64,000 nt of DNA. Origin: Bryopsis sp. KO-2023 (lineage: Eukaryota; Chlorophyta; Ulvophyceae; Bryopsidales; Bryopsidaceae). The stretch is taken from contig BSYQ01000012.1 in NCBI GenBank assembly GCA_030272585.1, positions 620,001-684,000 of the forward strand, given 5' to 3'. Below, piece after piece: positions 54,201 to 64,000 of this stretch. Made by a program: the position numbers and the translations under genes. The number at the start of each line of letters is the position of its first letter. Position 1 is the stretch's first letter. The notes below the pieces were generated by a model. The model was given only the letters and a program-made list of their open reading frames with translations. It was not told where the DNA came from and searched no databases.

Positions 54201-55608
54201 GGAAAAAAACTTAAGATGGGGTGTTTTTCCGGTCAAATGACCAAAAAAAAACCAAAAACGAAGAATGCCGTCTGTGTTGGGCTGGAAGAAAGTGGAGGGT
54301 CGATCCAGATCCAAAAATATTCCGGGAAAGAAAAGAAAAAAAGGAATGCATGCGTGGATAGGTTCGATGAGTAATGGACGCTTCCTCCTACTTTCCTGAG
54401 GAAAAAAAGAGAGGGAGCTTCATCCACTCCAAAAAATCTTTTCCTTTTGCTGAACATCTCCATGAAAACGTGGTGCTCTCATCCGTTTCCAGGCATTTCT
54501 GTCTAAAATGCATTGTGCCAGCGTTTGCCCCTCACCATCATGGGTGGTGAGGTTTTTGTTCCACTCGAATTCAACATCCATGTCGAGCGGCCATCCATCC
54601 TCGGGATCCCATCGAGCGATGTAAGTCGTGACCCATCGAAACCGACCAGGAATTGCAGGTGTCAAAGTGAAAGGCACCTTTTGGTATCGAAAACAAATGA
54701 TAAAAAAGAGAGCCATACAAAATAGGCAGGGAGAAATGGTGTACTTTTGTGAAAAAAAATATTGAGGTAGTGTTTGGCCGAGCAACTGACGGAGTCGGGG
54801 TTACCTTGTCGTTCGGTAGCTCCTTGATGCCGAAATCTTGACCCAAAGCTATAACTGGCCTTGAAAAAACCACCTGTCATAGATTCATATTAGGAATTCA
54901 GTTGCAACTGGAATCATTAAATGGTTTTGGGGCTTTCGATTGACTGCATGGCATTCAGTAAATTGAACAAAAAACGGCAAACAGTTGGGAACGAAAAAAG
55001 AAAAAAAAAAAGAGCAATATTGGCGCTGTTCTTCAAATCCCTCACAAAAGGACACACAGCATTTTCTACTTCTGAATGAGGCAACCAGGTGTCTAGATTT
55101 GTACAGATCTGTACAAATGAAGAACAACATTGCGCGAAGGTGACGCATCGAACGCTGGGATGCTGGGCGGGTGGTATCGTCCGCGGGGGTGGAACGCCAG
55201 GATCGGTGCCTAGGGGGCGTGTCGTTCGTCCACCCACCGTGATCGCCAAGTCCCCTTGTGCCTCGATCGTTTCGGTGTCGTAGAAGGCGAGCGGCGCAGG
55301 GGTGGTGCTGATGATGGCCAGGGGAAGCTCGTTCTCGAGAAACCCGCCGCGATCCTTTTCATCCACTTCCCCATTCGCCGCCGAAGATTGCGCCAACGTC
55401 CCTCCGCACAAGAGCCCCACCGCCGCCAACAAAAGCAAAACTGGAAAAAACGAACGGGAAGAAAAATAAGATAAGCCCTCCAGTGGTCTTCACACTTCAC
55501 CCCAATTGGGGTTGTTGCAACAATGCCGAGAAATTTGCAACTCTCCCCCACGTTTTCTCAGCGCGTCGATGGAGAGACCTCACCCTTGTTGCCAATCTTC
55601 CATTCCAT
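42278..55608 (-). CDS. Alpha-2-macroglobulin-like protein (bacterial-type architecture) with C-terminal EGF-like module
   Basis: About 31 exons over 13.3 kb encode some 2,120 residues. Main exons (high-low, minus strand): 55608-55584, 55440-55238, 54873-54805, 54677-54536, 54181-54011, 53568-53507, 53281-53183, 52876-52782, 52600-52478, 52067-51920, 51558-51356, 51020-50815, 50537-50432, about 50154-49989, 49699-49466, 48978-48687, 48343-48245, 48078-47905, 47638-47393, 47295-47152, 47046-46896, 46781-46570, 46450-46115, 45920-45782, 45600-45407, 45311-44998, 44881-44320, 44187-44042, 43967-43459, 43297-42839, 42614-42278. The signal peptide is split by intron 1 (MEWKIGNK then VLLLLAAVGLL). 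Family hallmarks: AIVWVTSMKTGEPVEGAEV, LVRLGETLHIKG, VTVIAVDKAVLQLVP, FTAPDNLGTFVIRAYA, PRFVRVGDVFEAG, LTTVRAMMPAGLEPV. The thioester motif is not canonical. An EGF-like end (CPNDCSNNGACNLSFGECVC) follows. Probably a secreted protease trap or surface protein. Confidence 0.88.
49186..49216. repeat. (CATG)n / (TGCA)n microsatellite
   Basis: Seven consecutive TGCA units lie in an intron of the alpha-2-macroglobulin gene. The tract is self-complementary and could form a hairpin. Confidence 0.9.
51185..51345. repeat. Intronic repeat cluster with direct and inverted copies of AGTAATAAAG / CTTTATTACT
   Basis: The block TTAGTCACTGTT(C/T)A(T/G)CTTTA(T/A)TACTTTTTT occurs twice on the plus strand, with further partial copies and an inverted copy AGTAATAAAGATGAACGGTGAACAG, so the intron RNA can fold. 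It may be a small relic of a hairpin-type element. Confidence 0.6.
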
Positions 55609-55926
55609 GTCCCCGCGCCGCCGCCAGCTTATCATCGACATCCGGAATAGCCTGTTGTGCGTTCAGCGCCGCTGCTGGTTGGAGCCACCCTCCAGTAGGT
55701 GCGAAGGCAGGTCCATTCCTTCTTATCGTTGCAGCAACAACGGAAAAACCTCGTCGAAGTGACAATACTAATGGGGAGGCCCATGAATTTTCCTACCTTG
55801 GCCGATGGTCACACACCACAGAGCGTGGGTGTGAGTGCGTGACTCTCCTGCAACAGCAAATAAAGTTCATTCACTTTTCATGCGTGACTGTGGCACGTTT
55901 GATGAATCTCTCCCCACCAGCAAAAT

Positions 55927-56015
55927 GCCCCGGACCAGGATCGAACTGGTGACCTCCGGATTGCTCAGATTATATGTTATGAGACCGACGCGCTAACCAA
56001 CTGCGCCACCGAGGC
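55927..56015 (-). tRNA. Elongator tRNA-Met(CAT), with intron
   Basis: 89 bases. Minus strand begins GCCTCGGTGGCGCAGTTGG; the anticodon loop CTCATA is interrupted by about 16 bases (ACATATAATCTGAGCA) at the usual position one base 3' of the anticodon, then A-TCCGG, variable loop, T arm ACCAGTTCGATCCTGGT and acceptor CCGGGGC. The GCGC D stem and the intron match nuclear elongator Met tRNAs. Confidence 0.93.
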
Positions 56016-56252
56016 TGTACGACCTTTTTTCAGAATTTAGGTTTATATAGTCACCAAAAAATGAATTAACTTGCACAGCAACTTCCCGCGCCGCCGATTA
56101 CGACACCAGGGAAAAGAGCGTCTTTTCCCTCAAAATGAGCGTTCCCTGTTCGGCGTTTTCAGAAAGCTCGCTGACGGCGCGGGAAGTTGCGGTGCAAGCT
56201 AGTTCATTTTTTTGTGACTATATAAACCTAAATTCTGAAAAAAGATCGTACA

Positions 56253-56341
56253 GCCTCGGTGGCGCAGTTGGTTAGCGCGTCGGTCTCATAACATATAATC
56301 TGAGCAATCCGGAGGTCACCAGTTCGATCCTGGTCCGGGGC
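56253..56341 (+). tRNA. Elongator tRNA-Met(CAT), with intron, inverted second copy
   Basis: Sequence identical to the minus-strand copy at 55927-56015, including the intron. The two genes diverge from the centre of the palindrome, so their upstream flanks face each other. Confidence 0.93.
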
Positions 56342-56724
56342 ATTTTGCTGCTGGAATAGTTCCCCCTCCCCATTCTATGCCACTCGCATCAACCATGCTG
56401 ATCAGCCTGCGCCCCTCTGGCTCTGCCATCTCGCATCAACCCATAATTCTCGAACATCTTTTTGCAAAGAAAAACAGGGGGGAAAAGAGAGCTCGCAACA
56501 GTCATAAGATGCTGGGCATCCTGACCCCAACCCCCCCTTCTTCGCTCGGTCCCCAAAAAGGGGCTGCAATGTGGAACAACAGATGGAGGATTGTTTTCCA
56601 AAATTCCTTGAAAATTCATATTTCCAGAGTCCGACTGATGGGAAGTCATGACTCATGCGAAGTAATTTTCCTTTTCGCACCAAGAAAGCACGGTGCAGCT
56701 GGGTGGTTTTCGGCAAAAAAAAAA

Positions 56725-58188
56725 ATGGCCTTCACTGCCACCATGCCTGTGCAAGTTCGAGCGCATGTCGGGTTCCCTTCAGTGGAGCGTAAGTTATTGC
56801 CGACCGGGAGAAGGCCAGATCTTTTCAGAAGGCATGCTGTGGCGGGAGTATCTGGTGGGGAGTACATCTCGCGTCATCCCGACGCGATACGTCGAAGAGA
56901 AGAAGCGCAAGCTCGGTAAGAAACTGGTGAATTTCTGGCATTCTTTTATCAAAGCATTCCCGAGTCGCAGCACGGGCGCGCGCGAGTGGGTCCCGATTTC
57001 TCACTCTTCAGGACACTTTTTTTTTCGAGCACCGTCTGTTCCTCCGGTGGCTTTGCGTTGATTCGGATGTCGGTTTGCGAAACGATGCGCAAGTGTTTTC
57101 CTTGGTTCGGACGAGATTCCACCCTGTTTCGGAATTATTTTCATATTTTAATGTTTCTTCCTCCGCACCACAGAAACCGTGAGAGTCTCGTCGAGCGAAA
57201 AGAGATGATGGCGCAAATGCAAGGAAGGTGAGCGAATTTATTTTCTTTTTCTTTTTTTTGTCCTTTCTGAAGAAAACTTTCGACACGTCTGAACACGACA
57301 CGTCGCCAGACAGCCAAACGCGCGTTTCGATCGGCACATTCTTGCTTTCGGGCTTTTTTTTTCCGAGGGCATTCAAAAAAATCACTAATTTAGATGGAAA
57401 TAGAGAGCAAACCCAGGCTGGGTGTGGCTCAGTGCACTTCATTATTATCAACGACTTTAATGCCTGCATTGATTCAATGCTTTTTCTGATGTTGGATTCG
57501 AGAAGCAAATCGTGAACTGATGATGATGATTTAATTTTTTTTCCATTGAACATTTCTGTTGGAAAAATGCTTGTTTGTGTTTTAACAGTAAAAAACATGC
57601 CATAAAATGCTTCGCTCAGATCATTTTTATGTTCAAGCACATCCTGGTTTTTGGTCCATCCCTGCCACCAAATTGTCACAAGCCAGCAATATATATTTAA
57701 TTTTGCTCCTTTTCTTCATTCATTCGTTCATTTATTTATTTTTCTCTCATTCTTGACCTTCGATCGATTGAAACATTTTCTTTTTTTTTCCCCTGGGATG
57801 GAAAAACTTGGTTAACTTGGTTTTTTTTTCTTAAATCTCCCACAGGAGCTTTGTTGAAACCCCAGAGAATGTCCTCGATATCACGAGCGTTTCGGATTTG
57901 AAATCTCACATCGCCTTGAGTTCCGTCGACGGCTCCGTGGCTGTCGTCAATTACAAGGCCCGCTGGTGCATGAAATGTGCAAGGCTTCAATACACCATCA
58001 AAAAAACCGCGAAAAACAATGGCAAGATTCGGTTTTTGAACGTGGATGTGAGCGATATCAAGGGGGAGCTGGCGATGTACTGCAAACAAATCGGCCTCAA
58101 GAGCATTCCTCATTTCCAGGTTTTTTCGCAAAACGAAATGATCAGCGAAGGGAAGTGGGCGTCGGTCAAAATTCCTGGATTGAAGTGA
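56725..58188 (+). CDS. Thioredoxin-like protein, probably plastid-targeted, CMKC active site
   Basis: Three exons, 56725-56915, 57174-57227, 57846-58188, join in frame (phases 2 and 2) and give 195 residues. The first 60 residues start MAFTATMPVQVRAHVG and are Ser/Arg-rich without acidic clusters, suggesting a transit peptide. A charged helical linker (RRREEAQARNRESLVERKEM) leads to the thioredoxin fold from about residue 90: VAVVNYKARWCMKC, with cysteines 123 and 126, a FLNVDVSD strand, and the cis-proline in KSIPHFQVF. A WCxxC pair with Met-Lys between is unusual (thioredoxins have GP), so redox potential and partners may differ. The first ATG in the frame is 56377, but sequence before 56725 looks non-coding. 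Confidence 0.82.
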
Positions 58189-60419
58189 TTTTTTTTTTTT
58201 TTGGTTTTATTGGTTGGTTTTTTTTCAAATTTTGAGGGGATTGGTGAGGTTTAAAAAAAAAAAAAAAAGAAAACTTTTCGCATGAGCTATTACAATGAAG
58301 ATAGTGATAGTGATCTCCGTAACCCCCCCCCCCCTCCCCCTTTGCCTTTGAAAAAAAAAATGGAAAAAAAAATGTAAATATGTCTTTGTTTTTTTCTTTT
58401 CTGTTAAATCTTCCAGAGCGACTAATCTGGGAGAGCAGAAAGTTGTAAAGAGAGGGGAAGAGGAGGGGAGGAATTTTTAAAGTTAAAAAAAAAAAAAGAG
58501 AAAAAGAAAAGAAAAAATCACAAGGGGGATGTAGCGGAGAGTAACGAATCGTGCCCAACGAAAGCAAAAATAGGAAAAAAAAAGAAAAAAAAAACTGCAG
58601 GTCAGATTTTTGAATAGTCTTTGCGGGAGAATGTTTTTGTTTTGTTTTTGGTACTTTTTTCATTGGATGGGTTTTTTTTTGGGTTCTTTTTTTTTTGGGG
58701 AGGGGGGGGGGGCTCGGCATTCAATGTGCTGGGATGAGCTTTCTGGGTCGAATTCTGCCTATATTCAGAAAGATAAGGGTTAAATTGGAAAAGAAAGAGA
58801 GATCTTTTAATTTTTTTTCTGTTGATTTTGTTTGTTGCTCAGGAATTGACTGGGAGGTGGAATGATTTTTTTCTTTTTTTTTGCCCTTCGTTTTTTTTAT
58901 TACAAACAATAAAAATGTCTTTAAAATCATATCATACTTAATATATATCTGTATATATCTGTTTAGATATCTCTGTGTTTTTTTTTTTGTGGGGAAAATC
59001 ATGCATGTTGGATGCATGAATTCAGTGGGGGATTTTTAAAAAAAGGGGAAAAAAAAGAGAAAAAAGAGAAAGGAATGGAACGAAGAAAGATACGAAGAAA
59101 AAAAAAAACAGCAACCAGAAAAAAAGAAAAAGAAAAAAGAAAGAGTGAGAAAAAAAGTGTAAAAAGAGTGAAAGAAAAGAGAGAAAAGCATGCTAGGAAA
59201 AAAACATTCAAGAAACCGACTCGCACCAGACTTTTTGATCCCCCTTTTATTACTGTTTCGCTGCTTTTTTTTGGTGGAGGGTTTTTGTCTGTGTGCCGTG
59301 TTGGATGGAGGTTTAAATATTTGAATGAATGGGGTTTGCTTCGTTTGTTAGGAGGTTTGTTGGGGTTTTTCTGTAAATGATTTATAGGTGGTTAGGTTGC
59401 ATTGCTGGAGCAACTTCTCTGTTTTTTCGTTAAATATGTACAGCTCGGTTGGGAATTGTCTTTTCGAATTTCTTTTTGGAATTCGTTGGGGTTGATGTTG
59501 ATGTATGGGACAATGCTGTAAAAAAACTTTTTGTCCGATTCTTTTTTTCGATTCTTTTTTTCGCCAGTTGACTCGAGGTGACAAGGTGGTGTCGAATTCA
59601 TGCTTGTGGAGAAATGGATTTTTGTGGTTTTGTGCATCTTAATATCGAACACTGTTAATGAGCTTGCATATCCCTTGAAACGAAATGAGGGATATGATCA
59701 GTTGTTTTGCTGGTTTACATTTTTCAAGAACGAGTTCAAATTTAGAACTTCTAGATTAGAGCCCACCCCACCCCTTTCACCATTGCTGCTTGCCACATTA
59801 CTCTCAACAAATTGCATTGCCAAGACCCCCTATCACCACAAGCCGAGGAGGATTTACTGGAAATATGTCAGCGTGAAAGGTCAGGAAGAAAGCTGAATGC
59901 ATATGTCCATGTAGCTCATGGAGCACCCCATGTGTTGTGTGCAGTTGAAGAAAAAATCGAAGCGCCAGTATGAGTATCAACCAACAGTACCAAGTATCAG
60001 ATTCTGCAATTCCCAGTTGGTTTGCAACCCACGGTAAGTTACCCACCTACCCCAAAACTTGTAAGTGTGCTTGAAAAAAAACAGCCTGCCCAAAGCACTT
60101 CGAGTTTCACACTCAGGTGCCATATGAATTTGATTTCCAAAAAAAGATTCTTCTCCACCTCCACACTCAATCAAGCTCGAATGCCTTGTTCCATAACAAT
60201 TAAAAGACCCTTTTAAAAAGCATTTTTCAAAAAACTTGATGCTCGTAATATCCAGAATAATTTTGGCCAGCTCGGAATGATTTTTCAATGAATATATGAT
60301 TTTTTATTGTTTTATCCCACTTCAACCCTTTCCTCATCTACGGTCAGTTTCTCTCCATTAAAAAAAAAAAAAGGAGAAACAGTAGAGAGATGCCCTTATT
60401 TTTTTTTGCGAATGTCACC

Positions 60420-60725
60420 GAAAATTTTGTGTTTCAAATTCTCTCTGTTGAACACCCCACTACAAATATTCTCTTCCATTTCCATTGGGTTCCTTTCTGT
60501 CCAAAAACAAAACGCCAAATCCAATACTTTTCAAATTTCAAATTTTAGAAAATCCAGTCCAACACTCCATCATAAATTTTCTTTTCCACCCCCCTTGGGT
60601 TCTTTTCTGTCCAAAAATTGTTCAAACCCAAATCCAATAGTTCACGAATTTCAAAAATCTCAGTCCAAACACTCCATGACAAATCCTGTTTTCCACCCCT
60701 GGTGGGCGCCTTTCTGTCCAAAAAA
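60420..60725 (+). repeat. Degenerate tandem triplicate, period about 115 bases
   Basis: Three blocks share AACACTCCA(C/T)..AAAT.(C/T)T.TTTTCCA, then TTGGGTTC(C/T)TTTCTGTCCAAAAA and AAATCCAATA. The third copy has diverged to GTGGGCGCCTTTCTGTCC. Confidence 0.75.
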
Positions 60726-60819
60726 TAATAAAATACAAGTGCTTTGTTTTCCTTTCTTTCCTTTCATCACGTTAAACCAATTCTCAGGTACAGAATGTTA
60801 AGATAAAAATGGTTGTTAT

Positions 60820-60978
60820 ACAGTTGTTATACATGTTGTACAGTGGTGATATAAGTTCATTCTCCTCTAAAAATACAGTTGTTATACATGGTATACAGTA
60901 GTGATACAGATTCATTCTCCTCTAAAAATACAGTTGTTATACATGTTGTACAGTGGTGATATAAGTTCATTCTCCTCT
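60820..60978 (+). repeat. Tandem repeat, period 55 bases, almost three units
   Basis: Units at 60820, 60875 and 60930 each contain CAGTTGTTATACATG, a TACAGT(G/A)GTGATA segment and TTCATTCTCCTCTAAAAATA. Units 1 and 3 are identical and unit 2 carries a few substitutions. Confidence 0.9.
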
Positions 60979-61038
60979 GGGTGGACTTGACTGGAGTCTG
61001 ACATCGGCTCAAGCCCACCATCTTATTGATCAGCAAAA

Positions 61039-62501
61039 TCAATTGGATCGATTGCCTCGACCCAATAGGGCCTTTCCCAAAAAACCTTTAATTCTGCTCA
61101 ACCAACATGGCGATCCATCGGTTGGTTTCTCTGCATCCTCTTTCGAAAAGCATTTATCCAGGGCGATCCTGTGGGAGGCACAAAAAGCACAAACAGATTA
61201 TGGATCCACATCCCATGTATTTTTCCAGCAGCAAATGGTTTCATGCCCAGCAAACAAGGGGCAAAACAGAAAAAGAAAAAACATGAAAATTATGGTGAAT
61301 TTTAATGCACCTGCTCTCTTCGTATCGAACGAAGTATCCGGTCAACAGGCACCACTCCACAGCATCCATCAAGGCTTTGCTGCCCACCATCACTTCAATT
61401 TCCTCCCCCAGTCCAGCAACTTTTAATGGAGGCGCCCCAAATTTTTCCAGTACTCTGCCAGCCACAGAGTTGAAGGCACCGGTGACCTCCAGGCTGGATG
61501 ACGCTGTCATCTGTAGAATCTTTTCCGGCCCCACGCTCAGTACATACTCCGTCAGAGGGTTCGAAGAAGCCTTCTTTTCCTTATCCCTCTTTTTTGCACG
61601 TTCGTGGTCCTGAGAAAGAGAGCAACTGATCGATAGCAGGTCGATTCGATACAAATTCCGCCATTCTGGCGGCGCCGACCTGGAGATTTTGTTCCACGTG
61701 TGAGAAGAATGGAAACAAAGAACGTTCTACGCACCTCCACTTGTGCCTCTAGTGACGCGATGTATCCTGCGGCTTCAGCAGGGAGCTTTGCTCGAACCTC
61801 AGGCAAGAGTCCTGACGCCTTTTCGAAGTAGTCGTCATCATCAAGGGGTGGTTGGGGGGACGGCTTCAGGAAGCCTTCGAGATGCATGCGGGCCTCCGTC
61901 GCACGCAGGCTGTATCCGGCGCAGAGGCATGAAAAAAGGAAAGCGTAAAAGGGGAAGTACGCCCCTCGCACGCTCACCTAAATAGAAACGACAGGATTTG
62001 ATTCAAAAAGCAGTTCCCGAAAGCTGCAAGGAAATTGACTTCCACCACCTCAAAAAGACGACCTCATCAGACATAAAAGTGCTGCAGGACGGCGAGTCGC
62101 AATTTGTGAGTTCCTACCTCCAGGCCCTTTCCCGCGACGAATCCAAACGTGTTCGCCACAGTGACTGCGATTGCCTTTTTTGCGTCGCTCGACACAACCG
62201 CAAGGACGCGTCCCTTTTCACCCTCCTTCAGTTTAGCGATGATGCGGACGAGCTCCGAGTTTTCTGGCGTCGCGCTCTCCATGTGGTCCCCCCCACCACG
62301 CGACGGCTTGAAGAAAAAGCTATCTCCAGGGGTCGCACGGGAGACTACCCTCGCCTCTTTCATCCCATTTCGAGGTGTACGTCCAAAAGGGTTCCGCTGC
62401 GCAGCCACAATGACGTCCGGTACTCCTCCAGCAATTTCGCGTCGACCCACCAAACGACGAGCCGACACAGTTCCTCCTCTCCAAAGTCCTTGAACCGACA
62501 T
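61039..62501 (-). CDS. DUF760-like protein, probably plastid
   Basis: Four minus-strand exons join in frame: 62118-62501, 61735-61977, 61311-61609, 61039-61168 (351 residues from MSVQGLWRGG; an in-frame ATG four codons upstream at 62513 is equally possible). The N-terminal 70 residues are rich in Arg, Gly and Ser (TVSARRLVGRREIAGG), fitting a transit peptide. Two copies of one domain follow: SELVRIIAKLKEGEKGRVLA up to CAGYSLRATEARMHLE, and NPLTEYVLSVGPEKILQM up to LLTGYFVRYEESR. Each ends in a hydrophobic helix with a GY(S/F) motif, as in plant DUF760 proteins. The linker is acidic (PPLDDDDYFE). The C-terminus is basic. The molecular role of this family is not established; the family match is from memory of its motif pattern. 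Confidence 0.62.
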
Positions 62502-62513
62502 TCTCTGATTCAT

Positions 62514-63216
62514 GCCTTGTGCAGTAGTGTTTCTGATACTGTAAACGAGGCATCGAGGTAGAACGGCGGCAACATGATATGCTTGCTGCCAGAAACCCAA
62601 GGGTTGGTTGGCAACCAGACAGGACGCCGAGAGTCAGACCCGCAGCACGCCACGTGCCGCTCCAAACGAGGCTGACAATGATTTCTCCAACCGAACAAGA
62701 CTGTTGGACGAAAAATCCACAATCCTTTGATGCTATCAAAACCACCACCGTGGTGCTTGTGTGAATTTTGTTCGTTTGGTTGATTAATGGAGATATTTTT
62801 AAGCACACGAAAAAAAGAATCGAATGAAATCCACCACCACAAACACAATCCCATATCAATCCCCCCATATCAAAATTTCTTCTGAAAAGAGAGGATGGTC
62901 CCCGAGCACTGCCAGGGCAATCAATGAAACTGCATTGAACAAGAGAATACAGAGTTGGGAGTTGAGTCGATAGATCTGCCACTTGGGCAACGTTACACTT
63001 TCATATATTCTGTGGGGTTGGCCAGACAAATCAACCCAACACCACCTAAGAAATGTGACAAGCACATCCCTGGAGAACAGCTTCTGTTTCAGGTCACATG
63101 CAAGTTCCGAAAACTCCCTAGCCCTCACTCCACCCTTGAAATTTCAGAATCAATGATCTGAAAAAAGAAAGACCCCAAGCAGAACAGGGTTTCCTTCGCT
63201 TTCCACAGCAGGGAGG
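62514..63216. other. Short intergenic region between HISN3 and the DUF760-like gene
   Basis: It should contain the HISN3 3' flank and the promoter of the downstream minus-strand gene. Minus-strand frames at 62510-62854 and 62856-63128 show no recognisable motif. Confidence 0.45.
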
Positions 63217-64000
63217 CTATCGACTGGTACTGGCAGCGTTGTTTTCAGCATTCTGATTGTGCCACTCGACGACTCTTTCGTAAGCAAGGCTGCCCCCAAA
63301 GATGTCCAAGGCACTGCCCACCGTGACATCGACGTAGCCCCCTCCAGCTTTCGAAACGACCTCAAGGTCACCCTGCCAAAAAATGGATTCAAACATCAGA
63401 CTAACTCGCTGCATCAAGAGAAAATCCATGGATCGATTTTGGATTGATTTGGATCGAATATGGACAAGTGGCTGTCTCCAAGCATGTGCAGCGTTGCTCT
63501 TATGTACTTTGACGTTTTTACCATCAAAACAACCCCTTTTCGAGATCAGCAAAATTCTCTCCAAACAAAAGAAACAAGCCAGCGGATGTCCATCGACCCC
63601 TATGCTGTTAAACGAACTGAGAAAAAGGCTGGATAGATAGAACTTGAAAAAACTAAGAAAAAAGCTCGACAGGTGCAGAAAACATACAGAGATGCATTGC
63701 TAATACAAAGTCTGGCCTGCAACCGCAAGCAATTATAACGAACAGCGATAGGAAGAAACCAGCTCACCAGATCTTTCACTCCTCCTGCATAAGTCACCGG
63801 AATGGGGCTCCATTTGCCCAACAGGCCTATTAGATCTTCATCCACCCCGCATTGCTTGCCTTCCACGTCGACTCCATGCACCAGGAATTCGTCGCAACTC
63901 TCGGCCAGCTCCAGAAGCGTGGATTCGCACACCTTCAGCGAACTGAATTTTTGCCAGCGATCCGTGACCACCCAATAGTCGCCTTCCCTTTTCCTGCAGC
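63217..64000 (-). CDS. HISN3: Phosphoribosyl-formimino-AICAR-phosphate (ProFAR) isomerase, C-terminal part (5' end outside window)
   Basis: Catalyses the fourth step of histidine biosynthesis, an Amadori rearrangement of ProFAR, in plants usually in the plastid. Two minus-strand exons: 63768-64000 (continuing beyond the window) and 63217-63372, joined in phase 0 (donor CTG|GTGAGC, acceptor TTGGCAG). The first reads [18 protein letters not shown], then [14 protein letters not shown] and [14 protein letters not shown]. The second reads [20 protein letters not shown] and ends VVEWHNQN plus a short tail. These are hallmark motifs of the eukaryotic HIS6/HISN3 type, a TIM barrel whose second catalytic aspartate sits near HGVDVEG. 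This form occurs in plants, algae and fungi. Confidence 0.92.

Larger units (their letters stand above)
55919..56349. repeat. Large inverted repeat carrying two tRNA-Met genes
   Basis: Arms of roughly 170 bases run inward from AGCAAAATGCCCCGG (left) and its complement (right), through the tRNA genes, through a 3' or 5' flank with GGTTTATATAGTCACCAAAAAA, to CGCGGGAAGTTG near 56090 and 56172. Only a few mismatches are visible, for example CACAGC versus GCGGTG. The spacer of about 80 bases itself contains a short palindrome, GGAAAAGAGCGTCTTTTCC. Confidence 0.9.
58189..61038. other. AT-rich intergenic region with repeats
   Basis: Dominated by poly-A and poly-T stretches, with two tandem repeat blocks (listed separately). 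A plus-strand frame at 59600-59896 begins with a hydrophobic stretch (MLVEKWIFVVLCILIS) but has no second exon or domain, so it is not called. Confidence 0.5.

Noticed and set aside
59600..59896. Plus-strand frame with a hydrophobic start
   Set aside because: Single frame in AT-rich DNA with no splice partners, no domain and no codon structure.
60420..60978. Repeat blocks considered as a CRISPR array
   Set aside because: Repeats are contiguous and degenerate with no unique spacers, in a eukaryotic nuclear context.

Overview
The window is nuclear DNA of an intron-dense eukaryote. Nearly every gene is split by GT-AG introns with long T-rich tracts, and the tRNA-Met genes carry an intron after the anticodon. 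The gene set points to a photosynthetic alga: an STN7/STN8-type thylakoid kinase, a DUF760-like protein, a thioredoxin-like protein with a basic leader, and the plant/fungal form of the histidine enzyme HISN3. The putative plastid proteins start with plain leaders and no obvious signal peptide, which favours a primary plastid (green, streptophyte or glaucophyte alga). I cannot name the species.

Layout, left to right. 1-689 is the 3' end of ornithine aminotransferase (+). 1311-4539 is the STN7/STN8-like kinase (+). 5881-9716 is a protein with FF-type domains (+). 11429-12252 is a small membrane protein (+). A tRNA-Pro lies at 13536-13607 (-). From 14762 to 22804 there is a nested transposon: an apparent old element with terminal inverted repeats and arrays of an ACAAGCTTGT palindrome, split by a young, apparently intact Ty3/gypsy retrotransposon (17323-22634, LTRs identical by eye, 4-bp target duplication).

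The right-hand part is mostly minus-strand genes. A secreted cysteine-rich tandem-repeat protein lies at 23583-26502 (-). An AIG1/GIMAP-like protein with a damaged P-loop (28310-30370, -) is divergent from a BTB-domain gene (30966-31771, +). A KDM4-type histone demethylase lies at 33367-38468 (-). An unknown secreted protein lies at 39942-41705 (+). A very large alpha-2-macroglobulin gene of about 31 exons lies at 42278-55608 (-). Two identical tRNA-Met(CAT) genes form a palindrome at 55919-56349. The thioredoxin-like gene is at 56725-58188 (+), the DUF760-like gene at 61039-62501 (-), and the 3' end of HISN3 at 63217-64000 (-).

The genes do not form an operon or an obvious pathway cluster. 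Shared themes are plastid function (kinase, thioredoxin-like, DUF760-like), secretion (cysteine-rich protein, alpha-2-macroglobulin, the 348-residue unknown) and amino-acid metabolism (ornithine aminotransferase, HISN3). Exon borders were joined by eye from splice signals, reading frame and family similarity; no transcript or database check was possible.
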